From an uncultured Corynebacterium sp. (GTDB taxonomy: Bacteria > Actinomycetota > Actinomycetes > Mycobacteriales > Mycobacteriaceae): 64,000 bases of DNA. The stretch is taken from positions 1 through 64,000 of the forward strand of contig NZ_CALUCS010000004.1 of NCBI RefSeq assembly GCF_943914615.1, in the 5' to 3' direction. The notes under the pieces were generated by a model. The model was not told the DNA's origin. It did not search any database and saw only the letters and a list, made by a program, of their open reading frames with translations. Made by a program: the position numbers and the translations under genes. Positions within the stretch are counted from its first letter, which is position 1. Every line of letters begins with the position of its first letter. This document shows, in pieces, positions 32,122 to 41,315 of the stretch.

Positions 32122-32963
32122 CGCGGGGCCAGCATAATCCCCTGGTTGCAGGTGCCGATGAGGCCCTGCTCGTCGTAGATCCGCGTGACGGTAGTGCCGA
32201 TGCCGTCGGTGCCGTAGTTTGCCTCGGCGGATAGGCCCAGCCACTCGCCGCGCATCTCATGGTGCAGGTAGACGGTGGTATCTACGTTCATGTACGTCCA
32301 CTTGTCCGTATCCAGCAGGTTGTTCAGGCCGTTGGCAATGTCTACCGTCTTCATCAGGCGCACCCACGTGGAATCCTCCTTGCCCTCGACGGCGGGCAGG
32401 TCGGTGCGCGACCAGTAGATCGCGGGGTTGCGGGTTTCGTCGACGTCCAGGTGGCGTTCGTCCAGGTCGGCCCGGCGGGCCTCGATGGAGTTGATGTAGC
32501 CGCTGGCCCAGCGCTCGAGGAAGTCGCTGCCGTCTCCGGCGCCTGACGGCCCCGGCATAGACTCGCCGACCGTGCGCTCGATCTCCTTTGTATCCCCGCG
32601 GCGGATCCACCAGCCAGAGCCGCGGATGAACTCGCGGCCAGTTGCGTCGGTGACGATCGCCTCCAGGAAGCTGATGCGCTTGCCGGGGCGCACCACCCGC
32701 GCGTGGGTGCGCAGTTCGCTGAGCGGAACGGCCCCCAAGATCTCGACGGTCATACGGCTAAAACGGCCCTCTTCCAGGGACAGCCCGGCATCGCGTGCAC
32801 CGTCTTCCAACACCGTGGCTACCAGTGCGGCGGGCGGGGAGCCGTGTTGGAAGCCCGGCCCCCAGGGGCTTTCCGTGTGCTGGGTGGGGTGGTAGTTGCG
32901 GTAGATCTGGCCTTCTTCCTCCGTGACCCTGCCGGGGACGAAGTATGCCGACTGCTCGCTCAT
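32118..32963 (-). CDS. Acyl-CoA thioesterase-like (double hotdog) protein
   Basis: 281 residues, near the size of TesB-type double-hotdog thioesterases. The first hotdog begins with PTQHTESPWGPGFQHGSPPAALVA and ends near IRGSGWWIRR (about residue 120); the second includes TYMNVDTTVYLHHEMRGEWLGL and ends EQGLIGTCNQGIMLAPR, matching the DxTVYLHR-GEWL-type pattern of actinobacterial acyl-CoA thioesterases. It probably hydrolyses acyl-CoAs in the cytoplasm; chain length is unknown. It is divergent from the HAD-HisE gene with 92 bases between. Confidence 0.8.
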   Translation of the reverse strand: MSEQSAYFVPGRVTEEEGQIYRNYHPTQHTESPWGPGFQHGSPPAALVATVLEDGARDAGLSLEEGRFSRMTVEILGAVPLSELRTHARVVRPGKRISFLEAIVTDATGREFIRGSGWWIRRGDTKEIERTVGESMPGPSGAGDGSDFLERWASGYINSIEARRADLDERHLDVDETRNPAIYWSRTDLPAVEGKEDSTWVRLMKTVDIANGLNNLLDTDKWTYMNVDTTVYLHHEMRGEWLGLSAEANYGTDGIGTTVTRIYDEQGLIGTCNQGIMLAPR

Positions 32964-33055
32964 CGCGCTCCTTACTTCTGGGGTGTGTCCTACGTCACTT
33001 ACTATGGCACAAGGGCGCCGGTGGGAAGCGCAATTGACCTAAACTGAACCTCATC

Positions 33056-34054
33056 ATGAAAGCAATACTTTGGGACATGGACGGCACCCTGGTCGACACC
33101 GAACCGCTATGGGGCATCGCAACCTTCGAGATGGGCGAGAAGATGGGCCGCCCGCTGACCGCGGAAGTACGCGAAAAGACGGTCGGCGCGACCACCCCCA
33201 CCACCGTCGAGATCTGCGCGGCTCATGCGGGGTTGGTGCTTGATGACGCCGCTAAGGCCGAATGGCTGACCTTCATGTACACGCGCGTCGAGGAGCTCCT
33301 TGCGGGGCGGCTGGAATTCCGCCCCGGTATCAGGGAGATTCTTTCCGAAGCTAAGTCCGCCGGGTTCCCAATGGCACTGGTGACAAACACGAACCGCGCC
33401 CTGACAGAGGTTTCCCTGAATTCCATTGGCCGCGAGTTCTTCGACTTCACCCTGTGCGGCGACGAGGTTCCCAACGGCAAGCCAGCCCCGGATATCTATG
33501 CCATCGCTGCCGCACGCTTTGGTTTCGTCCCTGACGAGTGCCTGGTGGTGGAGGATTCCACCACGGGCATGACCGCCGCCCGCGACGCAGGCTGCCGGGT
33601 GCTGGGCGCCCCCACCGACCCGGAGACCGCGATCCCGCAGGGGGTGCGCACCCTGGCTGAGCTGCGCAGGGGAGCCCAGGACCTAAGCGGCTTCGGGTTG
33701 GAGGATCTGCGCCAGATACACGCAGAGCTGGGGCACACCACAACTGCCAGTGTGCGATCTGCCACAATGGAAGACGTGAACGAACAAGAACTCAAGACCT
33801 TCGATTCCCTTTTCGCCGAGTTGTCCTCCCGAGCCAAGGAGCGCCCTGAGGGCTCCGGCACGGTCAAGGCTCTGGATGCCGGCGTGCATTTCCAGGGCAA
33901 GAAAATCGTCGAAGAGGCCGGCGAGGTGTGGCTGGCCGCGGAATACGAGTCTGACGAGGAGCTGGCCGAGGAGATCTCCCAGCTTCTGTACTGGCTGCAG
34001 GTCGTGATGGTTGGCCGTGGCCTGACCCCCGCTGACGTTTACAAGTACCTCTAA
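33056..34054 (+). CDS. HAD-family phosphatase fused in frame to phosphoribosyl-ATP diphosphatase (HisE)
   Basis: 332 residues without an internal stop. Residues 1 to about 228 are a beta-phosphoglucomutase-like HAD hydrolase: DMDGTLVDT (Asp7, Asp9), VTNTNRALTEV, NGKPAPD with the conserved Lys, and VVEDSTTGMTAA. Residues about 240-332 are a complete HisE: LKTFDSLFAELSSRAKERP, GKKIVEEAGEVWLAAE, EEISQLLYWLQ, DVYKYL. HisE hydrolyses PR-ATP to PR-AMP in step 2 of histidine synthesis. In related species the two are separate neighbouring genes. An internal ATG (33767) or GTG (33776) could also yield free HisE. hisG follows 40 bases downstream. Confidence 0.9.
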   Translation: MKAILWDMDGTLVDTEPLWGIATFEMGEKMGRPLTAEVREKTVGATTPTTVEICAAHAGLVLDDAAKAEWLTFMYTRVEELLAGRLEFRPGIREILSEAKSAGFPMALVTNTNRALTEVSLNSIGREFFDFTLCGDEVPNGKPAPDIYAIAAARFGFVPDECLVVEDSTTGMTAARDAGCRVLGAPTDPETAIPQGVRTLAELRRGAQDLSGFGLEDLRQIHAELGHTTTASVRSATMEDVNEQELKTFDSLFAELSSRAKERPEGSGTVKALDAGVHFQGKKIVEEAGEVWLAAEYESDEELAEEISQLLYWLQVVMVGRGLTPADVYKYL

Positions 34055-34094
34055 ACCCGAGAAAGCAAACCCGAGAAAGGCAGCCACCACGATC

Positions 34095-34940
34095 ATGCTG
34101 CGCGTCGCAGTCCCCAACAAGGGTTCCCTGTCCGAGACAGCCACCTCGATCCTCAAGGAGGCCGGCTACGCCACCCGCGGAGATTCGAAGTCCCTGACAA
34201 TCGCCGACGAGGACAACGGGGTGGAGTTTTACTTCCTGCGCCCCAAAGACATCGCGATTTACATCGCCTCCGGCCACCTGGACATTGGCATCACCGGCCG
34301 CGATCTGGCCGCGGACACGCGCGAAGAGGTCGACGAGCTGCTACCCCTGGGCTTCGGTGCGTCCACCTTCCGTTACGCTGCGCCAAAGGACGAGGAATGG
34401 ACCGTGGAGCAGCTCGCCGGCAAGCGCATCGCCACCAGCTACCCGAACCTGGTGCGCAAGGACCTCGCCAACCGGGGCCTGGAGGCACAGGTGATTCGCC
34501 TGGACGGCGCGGTTGAAATTTCCATCCGCCTGGGCGTGGCCGACGTCATCGCCGACGTAGTCTCCACCGGCCGGACACTGCGCCAGCAGGGGCTAAAGCC
34601 CTTCGGCGACCCGCTGTGCGTCTCCGAGGCCGTGATCGTCGGCCGCAAGGGAGCGGAGGTCACCGGGGAGCAGCAGGTACTCATCAAGCGCATCCAGGGC
34701 ATCCTGCACGCCCACAACTACGTCATGCTGGATTACAACGTAGCCCGCCAAAACCTGGACAAGGTTGCCGCAATTACGCCGGGTCTGTCCGCCCCGACCG
34801 TCTCCCCGCTGGCCAACGACAACTGGGTGGCTGTTCGCGCGATGGTGCCAAAAACTCAGGCCAACTCCCTGATGGACGAACTTTCCGCCCTGGGTGCGGA
34901 AGCGATTCTGGCCACCGACATCAGGATTGCGCGCATCTAG
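34095..34940 (+). CDS. hisG: ATP phosphoribosyltransferase, long form
   Basis: 281 residues, the long (regulated) form. It condenses ATP and PRPP, the first committed step of histidine synthesis. The catalytic part has LRVAVPNKGSLSETA at the start, DIGITGRDLA near 71-80 and the PRPP loop ADVIADVVSTGRTLRQQGL near 150-168. The last 70 residues (QANSLMDELSALGAEAILATDIRIARI read in parts) form the ACT-like domain that binds histidine for feedback inhibition. It follows the HAD-HisE gene, so the first two steps of the pathway are co-expressed. Confidence 0.95.
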   Translation: MLRVAVPNKGSLSETATSILKEAGYATRGDSKSLTIADEDNGVEFYFLRPKDIAIYIASGHLDIGITGRDLAADTREEVDELLPLGFGASTFRYAAPKDEEWTVEQLAGKRIATSYPNLVRKDLANRGLEAQVIRLDGAVEISIRLGVADVIADVVSTGRTLRQQGLKPFGDPLCVSEAVIVGRKGAEVTGEQQVLIKRIQGILHAHNYVMLDYNVARQNLDKVAAITPGLSAPTVSPLANDNWVAVRAMVPKTQANSLMDELSALGAEAILATDIRIARI

Positions 34941-34959
34941 GTCCATTTTCGTTAGGGTG

Positions 34960-34981
34960 GGGGAACAGAAAGTTGTTCCCC
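34960..34981 (+). promoter_or_regulatory. Hairpin in the aspA leader
   Basis: GGGGAACA (34960-34967) and TGTTCCCC (34974-34981) are exact complements around a six-base loop. The hairpin lies just upstream of the aspA ribosome-binding site (GAGGAC) and 16 bases from the GTG. There is no T-run, so it may be an operator or a translation-affecting leader structure rather than a hisG terminator. Confidence 0.45.
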
Positions 34982-34997
34982 AACCAGAGGACGAATC

Positions 34998-36557
34998 GTG
35001 ACCGATAAACCAATTCCGTCAAAGGCCGCGGCGGAAGTTCACGGCGATACAGTCGTGAGCTCCACTGACATCATCACGTCGGCTGAAACACACTCCCAGC
35101 TGGCGCGCGCTGCAAAGAGCTTCCGCACCGAAGAGGACCTGCTGGGAACCATGGAGGTTCCGGACCACGCCTACTACGGCGTACACACCCTTCGCGCGGT
35201 AGATAACTTCCAGATTTCGCGTACCACCATCAACCAAATCCCAGAATTTATCCGTGGCATGGTGATGGTCAAGAAGGCCACCGCGATCGCCAACAACGAG
35301 ATTTTCGCCCTACCTGATGAGAAAGCGGAAGCAATCATCTGGGCCTGTGACCAGGTGCTGGAAGAGCACCGCTGCATGGATCAGTTCCCGATCGACGTGT
35401 TCCAGGGCGGCGCGGGCACCAGTGTGAATATGAACACCAACGAGGTCATCGCAAACCTCGCGCTGGAATACCTGGGGCACCCCAAGGGTTCCTACGACGT
35501 CATCAACCCCAACGATGATGTCAACATGTCCCAGTCCACTAACGACGCTTACCCCACCGGCTTCCGCCTGGGTCTGCACTTCGCAATCGACCAGCTGATT
35601 AAGCACCTTGATGCCCTCGAGCGCGCGTTTCTGGCCAAAGGGCACGAGTTCCGCAACATCCTGAAGATGGGGCGCACCCAGCTCCAGGACGCCGTGCCAA
35701 TGTCCCTGGGCCAGGAGTTCCGCGCCTTCGGCTACAACATCGCCGAGGAGCGACTGCAGCTCGAACGTTCCCAGGCACAGCTGCGCGAGATGAACCTCGG
35801 CGCCACCGCCATCGGTACGGGCGTCAACACCCCACCCGGCTACCAGAACGCCGTTATCCGCGCGCTCAGCGAGGTCAGCGGCCTGAAGATCGAACCGGCT
35901 CGCGACCTTATCGAGGCCACCAGCGATACCGGCGCGTACGTTAATGCCCACGCCGCCGTGAAGCGCGTAGCCATGAAGCTGTCGAAGATCTGTAACGACC
36001 TGCGCCTACTGTCTTCCGGCCCGCGCGCCGGCTTGAACGAGATCAATCTGCCGGAGCGCCAGGCCGGCTCGTCGATCATGCCGGCCAAGGTGAACCCGGT
36101 CATCCCCGAGGTTGTGAACCAGATCTGCTTCAAGGTTTTCGGCAACGACCAGACGGTGTCCATGGCTGCCGAGGCTGGCCAGCTGCAGCTCAACGTCATG
36201 GAGCCGGTCATCGCCCAATGCGTGTTCGAGTCCGTTCGTTTCCTGGCCCGCGCCTGCACCACGCTGCGGGCCCTGTGCGTAGTGGACATCACAGCCAACG
36301 CCGACGTATGCCGCCGCTACGTGGAGAACTCCATCGGCATCATCACCTACCTGAACCCGCTGATCGGTCACCACAACGGCGACCTAGTAGGTAAGGAGGC
36401 CGCTCGCACCGGCAAGTCCGTGCGTGACCTGGTTTTGGAAAAGGGGCTGCTGGACGAGAAAACTCTCGACGAGGTTTTGAGCCCGGAGAACCTGCTGAAC
36501 CCGACGTTCCAGGGCAAGCTGTACACGGACTACGAAGAGGAAACCTCCAAGGGATAG
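34998..36557 (+). CDS. aspA: Aspartate ammonia-lyase (aspartase)
   Basis: 519 residues from GTG 34998 with GAGGAC upstream. It deaminates aspartate to fumarate. The fumarase/aspartase superfamily signature GSSIMPAKVNP is near residue 357, and the substrate-binding EEDLLGTMEVPDHAYYGVHTLRA begins near residue 44, GGAGTSVNMNTNEV near 136 and MSQSTNDAYPT near 176. Compared with E. coli aspartase it has an N-terminal extension of about 40 residues with no recognisable signal. The last 28 bases overlap the convergent RecB-like gene. Confidence 0.93.
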   Translation: MTDKPIPSKAAAEVHGDTVVSSTDIITSAETHSQLARAAKSFRTEEDLLGTMEVPDHAYYGVHTLRAVDNFQISRTTINQIPEFIRGMVMVKKATAIANNEIFALPDEKAEAIIWACDQVLEEHRCMDQFPIDVFQGGAGTSVNMNTNEVIANLALEYLGHPKGSYDVINPNDDVNMSQSTNDAYPTGFRLGLHFAIDQLIKHLDALERAFLAKGHEFRNILKMGRTQLQDAVPMSLGQEFRAFGYNIAEERLQLERSQAQLREMNLGATAIGTGVNTPPGYQNAVIRALSEVSGLKIEPARDLIEATSDTGAYVNAHAAVKRVAMKLSKICNDLRLLSSGPRAGLNEINLPERQAGSSIMPAKVNPVIPEVVNQICFKVFGNDQTVSMAAEAGQLQLNVMEPVIAQCVFESVRFLARACTTLRALCVVDITANADVCRRYVENSIGIITYLNPLIGHHNGDLVGKEAARTGKSVRDLVLEKGLLDEKTLDEVLSPENLLNPTFQGKLYTDYEEETSKG

Positions 36558-37330
36558 TCCGGCGGGGTGCCACCAAAGGCGGGGCAGAGGTCCTGGAAGT
36601 GGCACCATCCGCACAGCTTGGTGGTGCGCGGCTGGAAGTTGCCGCTGCGCACATCCGCCAGGATGCGTGCCCACAGCTCGCCCAGCTCGCGCTCGAAGGC
36701 AGCCAGCTCGGTGGCGGTGGGGCTTAGCACCATGTCGTCGCTGACCTTTAAGTACATCAGCCGCAGCTGGGTGGGCAGTTCGCCCGTCATGCGCCACCAC
36801 ACCAGGGCGTAGAACATCATCTGGAAGCGGGCCGAGTCCGCAAAGCGGGGTGCGGGTTTCTTGCCCGTCTTGTAGTCCACTACACGCACCTGGCCGGTCT
36901 CCGCGATGTCCACCCGGTCGATGAATCCGCGCACCGGCACATCGTTGGGCAGCGTTAGATTTACGAATTGCTCGCACTCGTGGGCGTCAAAACCATCCGG
37001 ATTCTCCATCTGGAAGTAGCCCTTCACCAGCGCGCGGCACTCCTCCCAGAACTCCACGGTGGACTGCTCGGGCACCAACTCCGAAAGTTCTGGATCCTTG
37101 GCCAGCATTTTCTCCCACTCCGGGCGGATCATCTTCACCGCCGCCGGGTAGGTGCGGCCGCCGCGTGGCAGCTGGTGCAGGTTTTCCAGCACCGCGTGAA
37201 CCAGCGTGCCCTTCACCTGGGCAATCGTGCTCGGCTCTTCCAACTTGTCAATAGCCCGAAAACGGTAAAGCAGCGGGCATTGCTTGTAGTCGTTGGCGCG
37301 GGAAGGGGAGAGAGCTAGTTTCGTAGTCAC
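36530..37330 (-). CDS. RecB-family PD-(D/E)XK exonuclease with probable Fe-S cluster
   Basis: 266 residues from GTG 37330. The frame is open much further upstream, but only the part from LALSPSRANDYKQCPLLYRF onward is protein-like. GFIDRVD followed by VRVVDYKTGK near residues 128-148 forms the nuclease core, and Cys18 together with CGWCHFQDLC near 242-251 gives the four Cys of the AddB/Cas4-type [4Fe-4S] clasp. It is probably involved in DNA end processing; no helicase is adjacent. It diverges from trmI with 54 bases between, and its 3' end overlaps aspA by 28 bases. Confidence 0.88.
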   Translation of the reverse strand: MTTKLALSPSRANDYKQCPLLYRFRAIDKLEEPSTIAQVKGTLVHAVLENLHQLPRGGRTYPAAVKMIRPEWEKMLAKDPELSELVPEQSTVEFWEECRALVKGYFQMENPDGFDAHECEQFVNLTLPNDVPVRGFIDRVDIAETGQVRVVDYKTGKKPAPRFADSARFQMMFYALVWWRMTGELPTQLRLMYLKVSDDMVLSPTATELAAFERELGELWARILADVRSGNFQPRTTKLCGWCHFQDLCPAFGGTPPDYPLEVSSS

Positions 37331-37384
37331 CCGACCCACCCTAGTAAAATGAACCGGATCCCTTAAAGCAGGAAGGAAGACCAC

Positions 37385-38218
37385 ATGGCATATTCCGGCC
37401 GTTTCACCGAAGGCGATCGCGTGCAGCTCACAGACGCCAAGCGCCGCCACTTCACCATCACCCTGGCCGAGGGCGAGAGCTTCTTCACCCACAAGGGCGA
37501 AATCCGCCACGACGACATCATCGGCCAGCACGAGGGCACCGTGGTCAAATCCTCCGGAGCCGCTGAATACCTGTGCTTCCGCCACCTGCTGGTCGATCAC
37601 GTGCTTTCCATGCCCCGCGGCGCGGCGGTGATCTACCCGAAGGACGCCGCCCAGATCCTCGTGGAAGGCGACATCTTCCCGGGAGCCACGGTGCTGGAGG
37701 CCGGCGCGGGTTCCGGCGCCATGAGCACCTGGCTGCTGCGAGCCGTGGGGCCAAAGGGCAAGGTCATCAGCTACGAGATCCGCGAAGATCACATGGCCTA
37801 CGCCAAGGAAAACGTGGAGGACTACTTCGACGGCCACCCGGACAACTGGGATCTGCGCTTGGGCGACCTGAAAACCGTCACCAAGGAGGATGTCGGCGAC
37901 GTCGACCGCGTGCTGCTGGACATGTTGGAACCCTGGGAGATGCTGGATACCGTCAAGGATGTGCTGATCCCCGGCGGGGTGTTCATGACCTACGTCGCCA
38001 CCGTCCCACAGCTGATGAAGGTCATGGAGGGCATCCGCGAGACCGGCTGCTTCACCGAACCGAAGGCCTGGGAATCCCTGGTGCGAGAGTGGAAGGTCGA
38101 TGGCCTGGCCACCCGCCCCGAGCACCGGATGAACGCGCACACGGCATTTCTGATCCTGGCGCGCAGGCTGGCTGATGGCGTCACCGCACCTCGACCGCAA
38201 CGCCGCGCGCGCCGTTAG
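37385..38218 (+). CDS. trmI: tRNA (adenine-58-N1)-methyltransferase
   Basis: 277 residues. TrmI methylates A58 in the T loop of tRNA using SAM. A small N-terminal beta domain (residues 1-80) precedes the Rossmann methyltransferase fold with VLEAGAGSGAMS near 103-114 and VDRVLLDMLEPWEML near 174-188, the family's catalytic motif region. ATG 37385 has AGGAAGGAAG upstream, and TAGTAAAAT about 40 bases upstream looks like its -10 region. In actinobacteria trmI usually precedes the ARC/Mpa gene, as here. Confidence 0.93.
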   Translation: MAYSGRFTEGDRVQLTDAKRRHFTITLAEGESFFTHKGEIRHDDIIGQHEGTVVKSSGAAEYLCFRHLLVDHVLSMPRGAAVIYPKDAAQILVEGDIFPGATVLEAGAGSGAMSTWLLRAVGPKGKVISYEIREDHMAYAKENVEDYFDGHPDNWDLRLGDLKTVTKEDVGDVDRVLLDMLEPWEMLDTVKDVLIPGGVFMTYVATVPQLMKVMEGIRETGCFTEPKAWESLVREWKVDGLATRPEHRMNAHTAFLILARRLADGVTAPRPQRRARR

Positions 38219-38224
38219 TAGACT
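38219..38224 (+). promoter_or_regulatory. Putative -10 hexamer of arc
   Basis: TAGACT begins at the base after the trmI stop and lies 7 bases before the arc ATG at 38232, with no Shine-Dalgarno between. A separate leaderless arc transcript is plausible in addition to read-through from trmI. Confidence 0.4.
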
Positions 38225-38231
38225 GGTCAGT

Positions 38232-39776
38232 ATGACCGAGAACACATCAGCGGAAGGGCCACAGACTCTGCGCGAGTTGCAGATCGCTAACCGACAACTC
38301 GGCGCGCGCAACGCGAAGCTTGTGGAGCTGCTGCAGGCCAGCCGCACGAAGCTGGAGGAGATCAACGGTCGGCTGGAAGCGCTGGCCGAACCACCGAGCA
38401 CCTACGGCACGCTGCTACAGGCCAACCGGGACTTCACCGCTGAGGTCTTCACCGCCGGCCGCCGGATGCGCCTGATGGTTTCTCCACACGTCCCACAACA
38501 CGAGCTGGTGCCCGGCGCGATGGTGCGCCTGGGGGAGGGCCAGCAGGTCGTGGAGGTCACCGGCCAGCCGGACTTCGGCGACATCGCGCAGGTCGTGGAG
38601 GTTACCGGCGACCGGCTGATCATCGCCGACAAGGTGGGTGAGGAGTACGTGGTCAAGGCCGCCGGCGACCTGGCAGGCGATGTGGTCACCGGGGATTCCG
38701 TGATCGTGGACCGCAAGTCCGGCTGGGCCTTCGAGGCCGTGCCGCGCGCGGAGACGAACAACCTGATCCTGGAGGAAGTCCCGGACGTCACCTACGACGA
38801 CATCGGTGGCCTGGGCCAGCAGATCACGCAGATCCGCGACGCGGTCGAGCTGCCTTTCCTGCACCCCGAGATCTACACCCGCTACGGCCTGCGCCCGCCG
38901 AAGGGTGTGCTGCTCTACGGCCCGCCCGGCAACGGTAAGACCCTGATTGCGAAGGCTGTGGCGAACTCCCTGGCGCAGTCGGATTCCCCGTACTTCCTGA
39001 ACATCAAGGGCCCCGAACTACTGAACAAGTTCGTGGGCGAAACCGAGCGCCAGATCCGCGCGATCTTCGAGCAGGCCCGCCGCGTGGCCAGCTCCGGCCG
39101 CCCCGTCATCGTCTTCTTCGACGAGATGGAGGCGCTGTTCCGCACGCGCGGCACAGGCGTGAGCTCCGACATGGAGTCCACCGTCGTCCCACAGCTGCTC
39201 GCCGAACTCGACGGCGTGGAGGCCGCGGGCAACGTCATCGTCATCGGCGCCTCGAACCGCGAGGAACTCATCGACCCGGCCATCCTGCGCCCCGGCCGCC
39301 TGGACGTGAAGATCCGCATCGCCCGCCCCGATGCTTTCGGTGCAGCTGCCATCCTGTCGAAGCACCTCGATGCTTCTCTACCTATTGACGCCGACTTCTC
39401 CGCCGCCGCCGGTTCCAACGAAGCGGCAGCGGAGGCTCTGCGGCAGAGCATCGTCGACGAGCTGTTTACCCGCGACGAGGCGCACCGCTATGTCACGCTC
39501 CACTACGCCGACGGCAGCCGTGAGGACCTGTACTGGGCGGACTTCGTTTCCGGCGCGATGCTGGCGAACATCGTGGACCGGGCGAAGACCCTGGCCATCA
39601 AGGATGCGCTGCATAACGGCACAGACGGCCTGCGCCTGGAGCACGTAAACGCGGCCGTTCTGGCCGAGGTGGGGGATTCCGAGGATCTGCCGGATACCAC
39701 CAACCCTGCGGAGTGGGCGCGCATCTATGGCCATGGCACGAAGCGCGTCGTGGACATCGACGTGCACAAGGTCTAG
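38232..39776 (+). CDS. arc: ARC/Mpa, AAA+ ATPase of the pupylation system
   Basis: 514 residues from ATG 38232. The N-terminal coiled coil at about 15-55 recognises Pup; two OB folds follow (about 60-175); the AAA domain has Walker A GPPGNGKT near 230 and Walker B IVFFDEMEALF near 293. The C-terminus ends VVDIDVHKV and lacks the Gln-Tyr-Leu tail that docks mycobacterial Mpa on the proteasome. No prcBA genes are in the cluster. In C. glutamicum, which also lacks a proteasome, ARC unfolds pupylated ferritin to release iron; the same is inferred here. Confidence 0.94.
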   Translation: MTENTSAEGPQTLRELQIANRQLGARNAKLVELLQASRTKLEEINGRLEALAEPPSTYGTLLQANRDFTAEVFTAGRRMRLMVSPHVPQHELVPGAMVRLGEGQQVVEVTGQPDFGDIAQVVEVTGDRLIIADKVGEEYVVKAAGDLAGDVVTGDSVIVDRKSGWAFEAVPRAETNNLILEEVPDVTYDDIGGLGQQITQIRDAVELPFLHPEIYTRYGLRPPKGVLLYGPPGNGKTLIAKAVANSLAQSDSPYFLNIKGPELLNKFVGETERQIRAIFEQARRVASSGRPVIVFFDEMEALFRTRGTGVSSDMESTVVPQLLAELDGVEAAGNVIVIGASNREELIDPAILRPGRLDVKIRIARPDAFGAAAILSKHLDASLPIDADFSAAAGSNEAAAEALRQSIVDELFTRDEAHRYVTLHYADGSREDLYWADFVSGAMLANIVDRAKTLAIKDALHNGTDGLRLEHVNAAVLAEVGDSEDLPDTTNPAEWARIYGHGTKRVVDIDVHKV

Positions 39777-39789
39777 GGAGGATACAAGT

Positions 39790-41313
39790 TTGTTTGGCCC
39801 GCACATCATTGGCTCGGAGACGGAGTACGGCATCGTCGCCGTGGATGACCCGTCGGCCAGCCCTATTCACACCTCCACCCAGGCCGTCGTGGCTTATGCC
39901 GAGCACAGCGGCCAGGGGGTGAACCGTCGCACCCGCTGGGACTACGAGAACGAATCCCCCCTGCGCGACATCCGCGGCTTCGATCTGCGCCGCTACCGTC
40001 GTGGTTCCGCCCCGGTGCTGGATCCCAACGCGCTCGGCGCGGCGAACGTCATCACCGCCAACGGCGCGCGTTTCTACGTGGATCACGCGCACCCGGAGTA
40101 TTCCTCCCCGGAGACCACGACTGCCCGCGACGCGGTGGTGTGGGACAAGGCCGGGGACATCATCATGCACCGCGCCGCCGAGGCCGCCGAGCCGGAGCTG
40201 AAGATTTACAAGAACAACGTGGACGGCAAGGGCGCTAGCTATGGCTCGCACGAGAACTACCTGTACCCGCGCGACCTGGACGTCGAGGACGTGCAGGCGG
40301 CCTTGATCCCGCATTTCGTCACCCGGCAGATCTACTGCGGCGCCGGCCGCATTGGGCTGGGGCAGCAGGGGGAGCAGCCGGGCTTCCAGATCAGCCAGCG
40401 CGCCGACTACATCGAGACGGAGGTCTCGCTAGAGACCACGCTGAACCGCGGCATCGTGAATACCCGCGACGAGCCGCACGCGGAGGCCGACAAGTGGCGC
40501 CGCCTGCACGTAATCATCGGGGATGCGAACTTGAGCGAGTTCTCCAACTATCTGAAGTTCGGCACCACCGCACTGGTGCTGGCGGCAGTGGCCCAGGGTG
40601 CGTACTTCGGCGACCTGCGGCTGCTGGAGCCGGTGGCGGACGTCCAGCGTGTCTCCCGGGATTTGGACTGCACCTACCGCCTGCGCTTCTACGGCCAGGC
40701 GGAACGCACGGCCATCGAGACGCAGCGGGAGATCCGCAAGCGCGTGGGGGAAATCATGGAGCTGCGCGGCGACGACCTGGAGGTCTATGAGCTGTGGGGC
40801 AAGATCCTCGACGACTTGGAAGCCAACCCGCTGTCCACCGCCGACCGGCTGGACTGGACTGCCAAACTGCAGCTGATGAACGCCTACCGGGCGCGTGGCC
40901 TGGAGTGGACCGACCCCCGCCTGGCCCTGGTGGACCTGCAGTATTCGGACATCGACCCGCGCCGCGGGCTCTATCATGCGCTGGTGCGGAAGGGCCGGAT
41001 GCAAACCCTGCTGGACCCAGCGGAGATAGAGGCCGCTGTGGATACTCCGCCACAGGGCACGCGTGCGTGGCTGCGCGGGCACCTGGTGGCGAACTACTCC
41101 GCCGACATCCTCTCGGCGAACTGGGATAGCGTCATCGTGGACACTCCGGACGGCGCGGTGCAGATCACCATGGACGACCCCCGCGGGTTCAACGAGTTGG
41201 AGCTGCGCGCGTTGTTGGAAGCGCAACCGCGCCCCGGCATCGGCGAGCTCGTGGCAGGCTTGAAGGAAATCAACCCGGACAAGATTTCCGGGGTTGGCAG
41301 AAAGGAAGATTAA
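39790..41313 (+). CDS. dop: Dop, Pup deamidase/depupylase
   Basis: 507 residues from TTG 39790, selected because AGGGAGGAT lies 7 bases upstream and the product then begins FGPHIIGSETEYGI as in homologues; the longer frame from 39727 is shadow sequence. Dop converts Pup's C-terminal Gln to Glu and removes Pup from proteins. The glutamine-synthetase-like active site is seen in GSETEYGIV near residues 7-14, YVDHAHPEYSSPE near 98 and NTRDEPHAEADKWRRLHVI near 224-242. It is paralogous to PafA two genes downstream. pup starts 2 bases after the stop. Confidence 0.92.
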   Translation: MFGPHIIGSETEYGIVAVDDPSASPIHTSTQAVVAYAEHSGQGVNRRTRWDYENESPLRDIRGFDLRRYRRGSAPVLDPNALGAANVITANGARFYVDHAHPEYSSPETTTARDAVVWDKAGDIIMHRAAEAAEPELKIYKNNVDGKGASYGSHENYLYPRDLDVEDVQAALIPHFVTRQIYCGAGRIGLGQQGEQPGFQISQRADYIETEVSLETTLNRGIVNTRDEPHAEADKWRRLHVIIGDANLSEFSNYLKFGTTALVLAAVAQGAYFGDLRLLEPVADVQRVSRDLDCTYRLRFYGQAERTAIETQREIRKRVGEIMELRGDDLEVYELWGKILDDLEANPLSTADRLDWTAKLQLMNAYRARGLEWTDPRLALVDLQYSDIDPRRGLYHALVRKGRMQTLLDPAEIEAAVDTPPQGTRAWLRGHLVANYSADILSANWDSVIVDTPDGAVQITMDDPRGFNELELRALLEAQPRPGIGELVAGLKEINPDKISGVGRKED

Positions 41314-41315
41314 TC

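Noticed and set aside
37331..38401. N-terminal extension of the RecB-like frame to 623 residues
   Set aside because: The extension runs antisense through trmI and has no RecB homology; protein-like sequence starts at GTG 37330.
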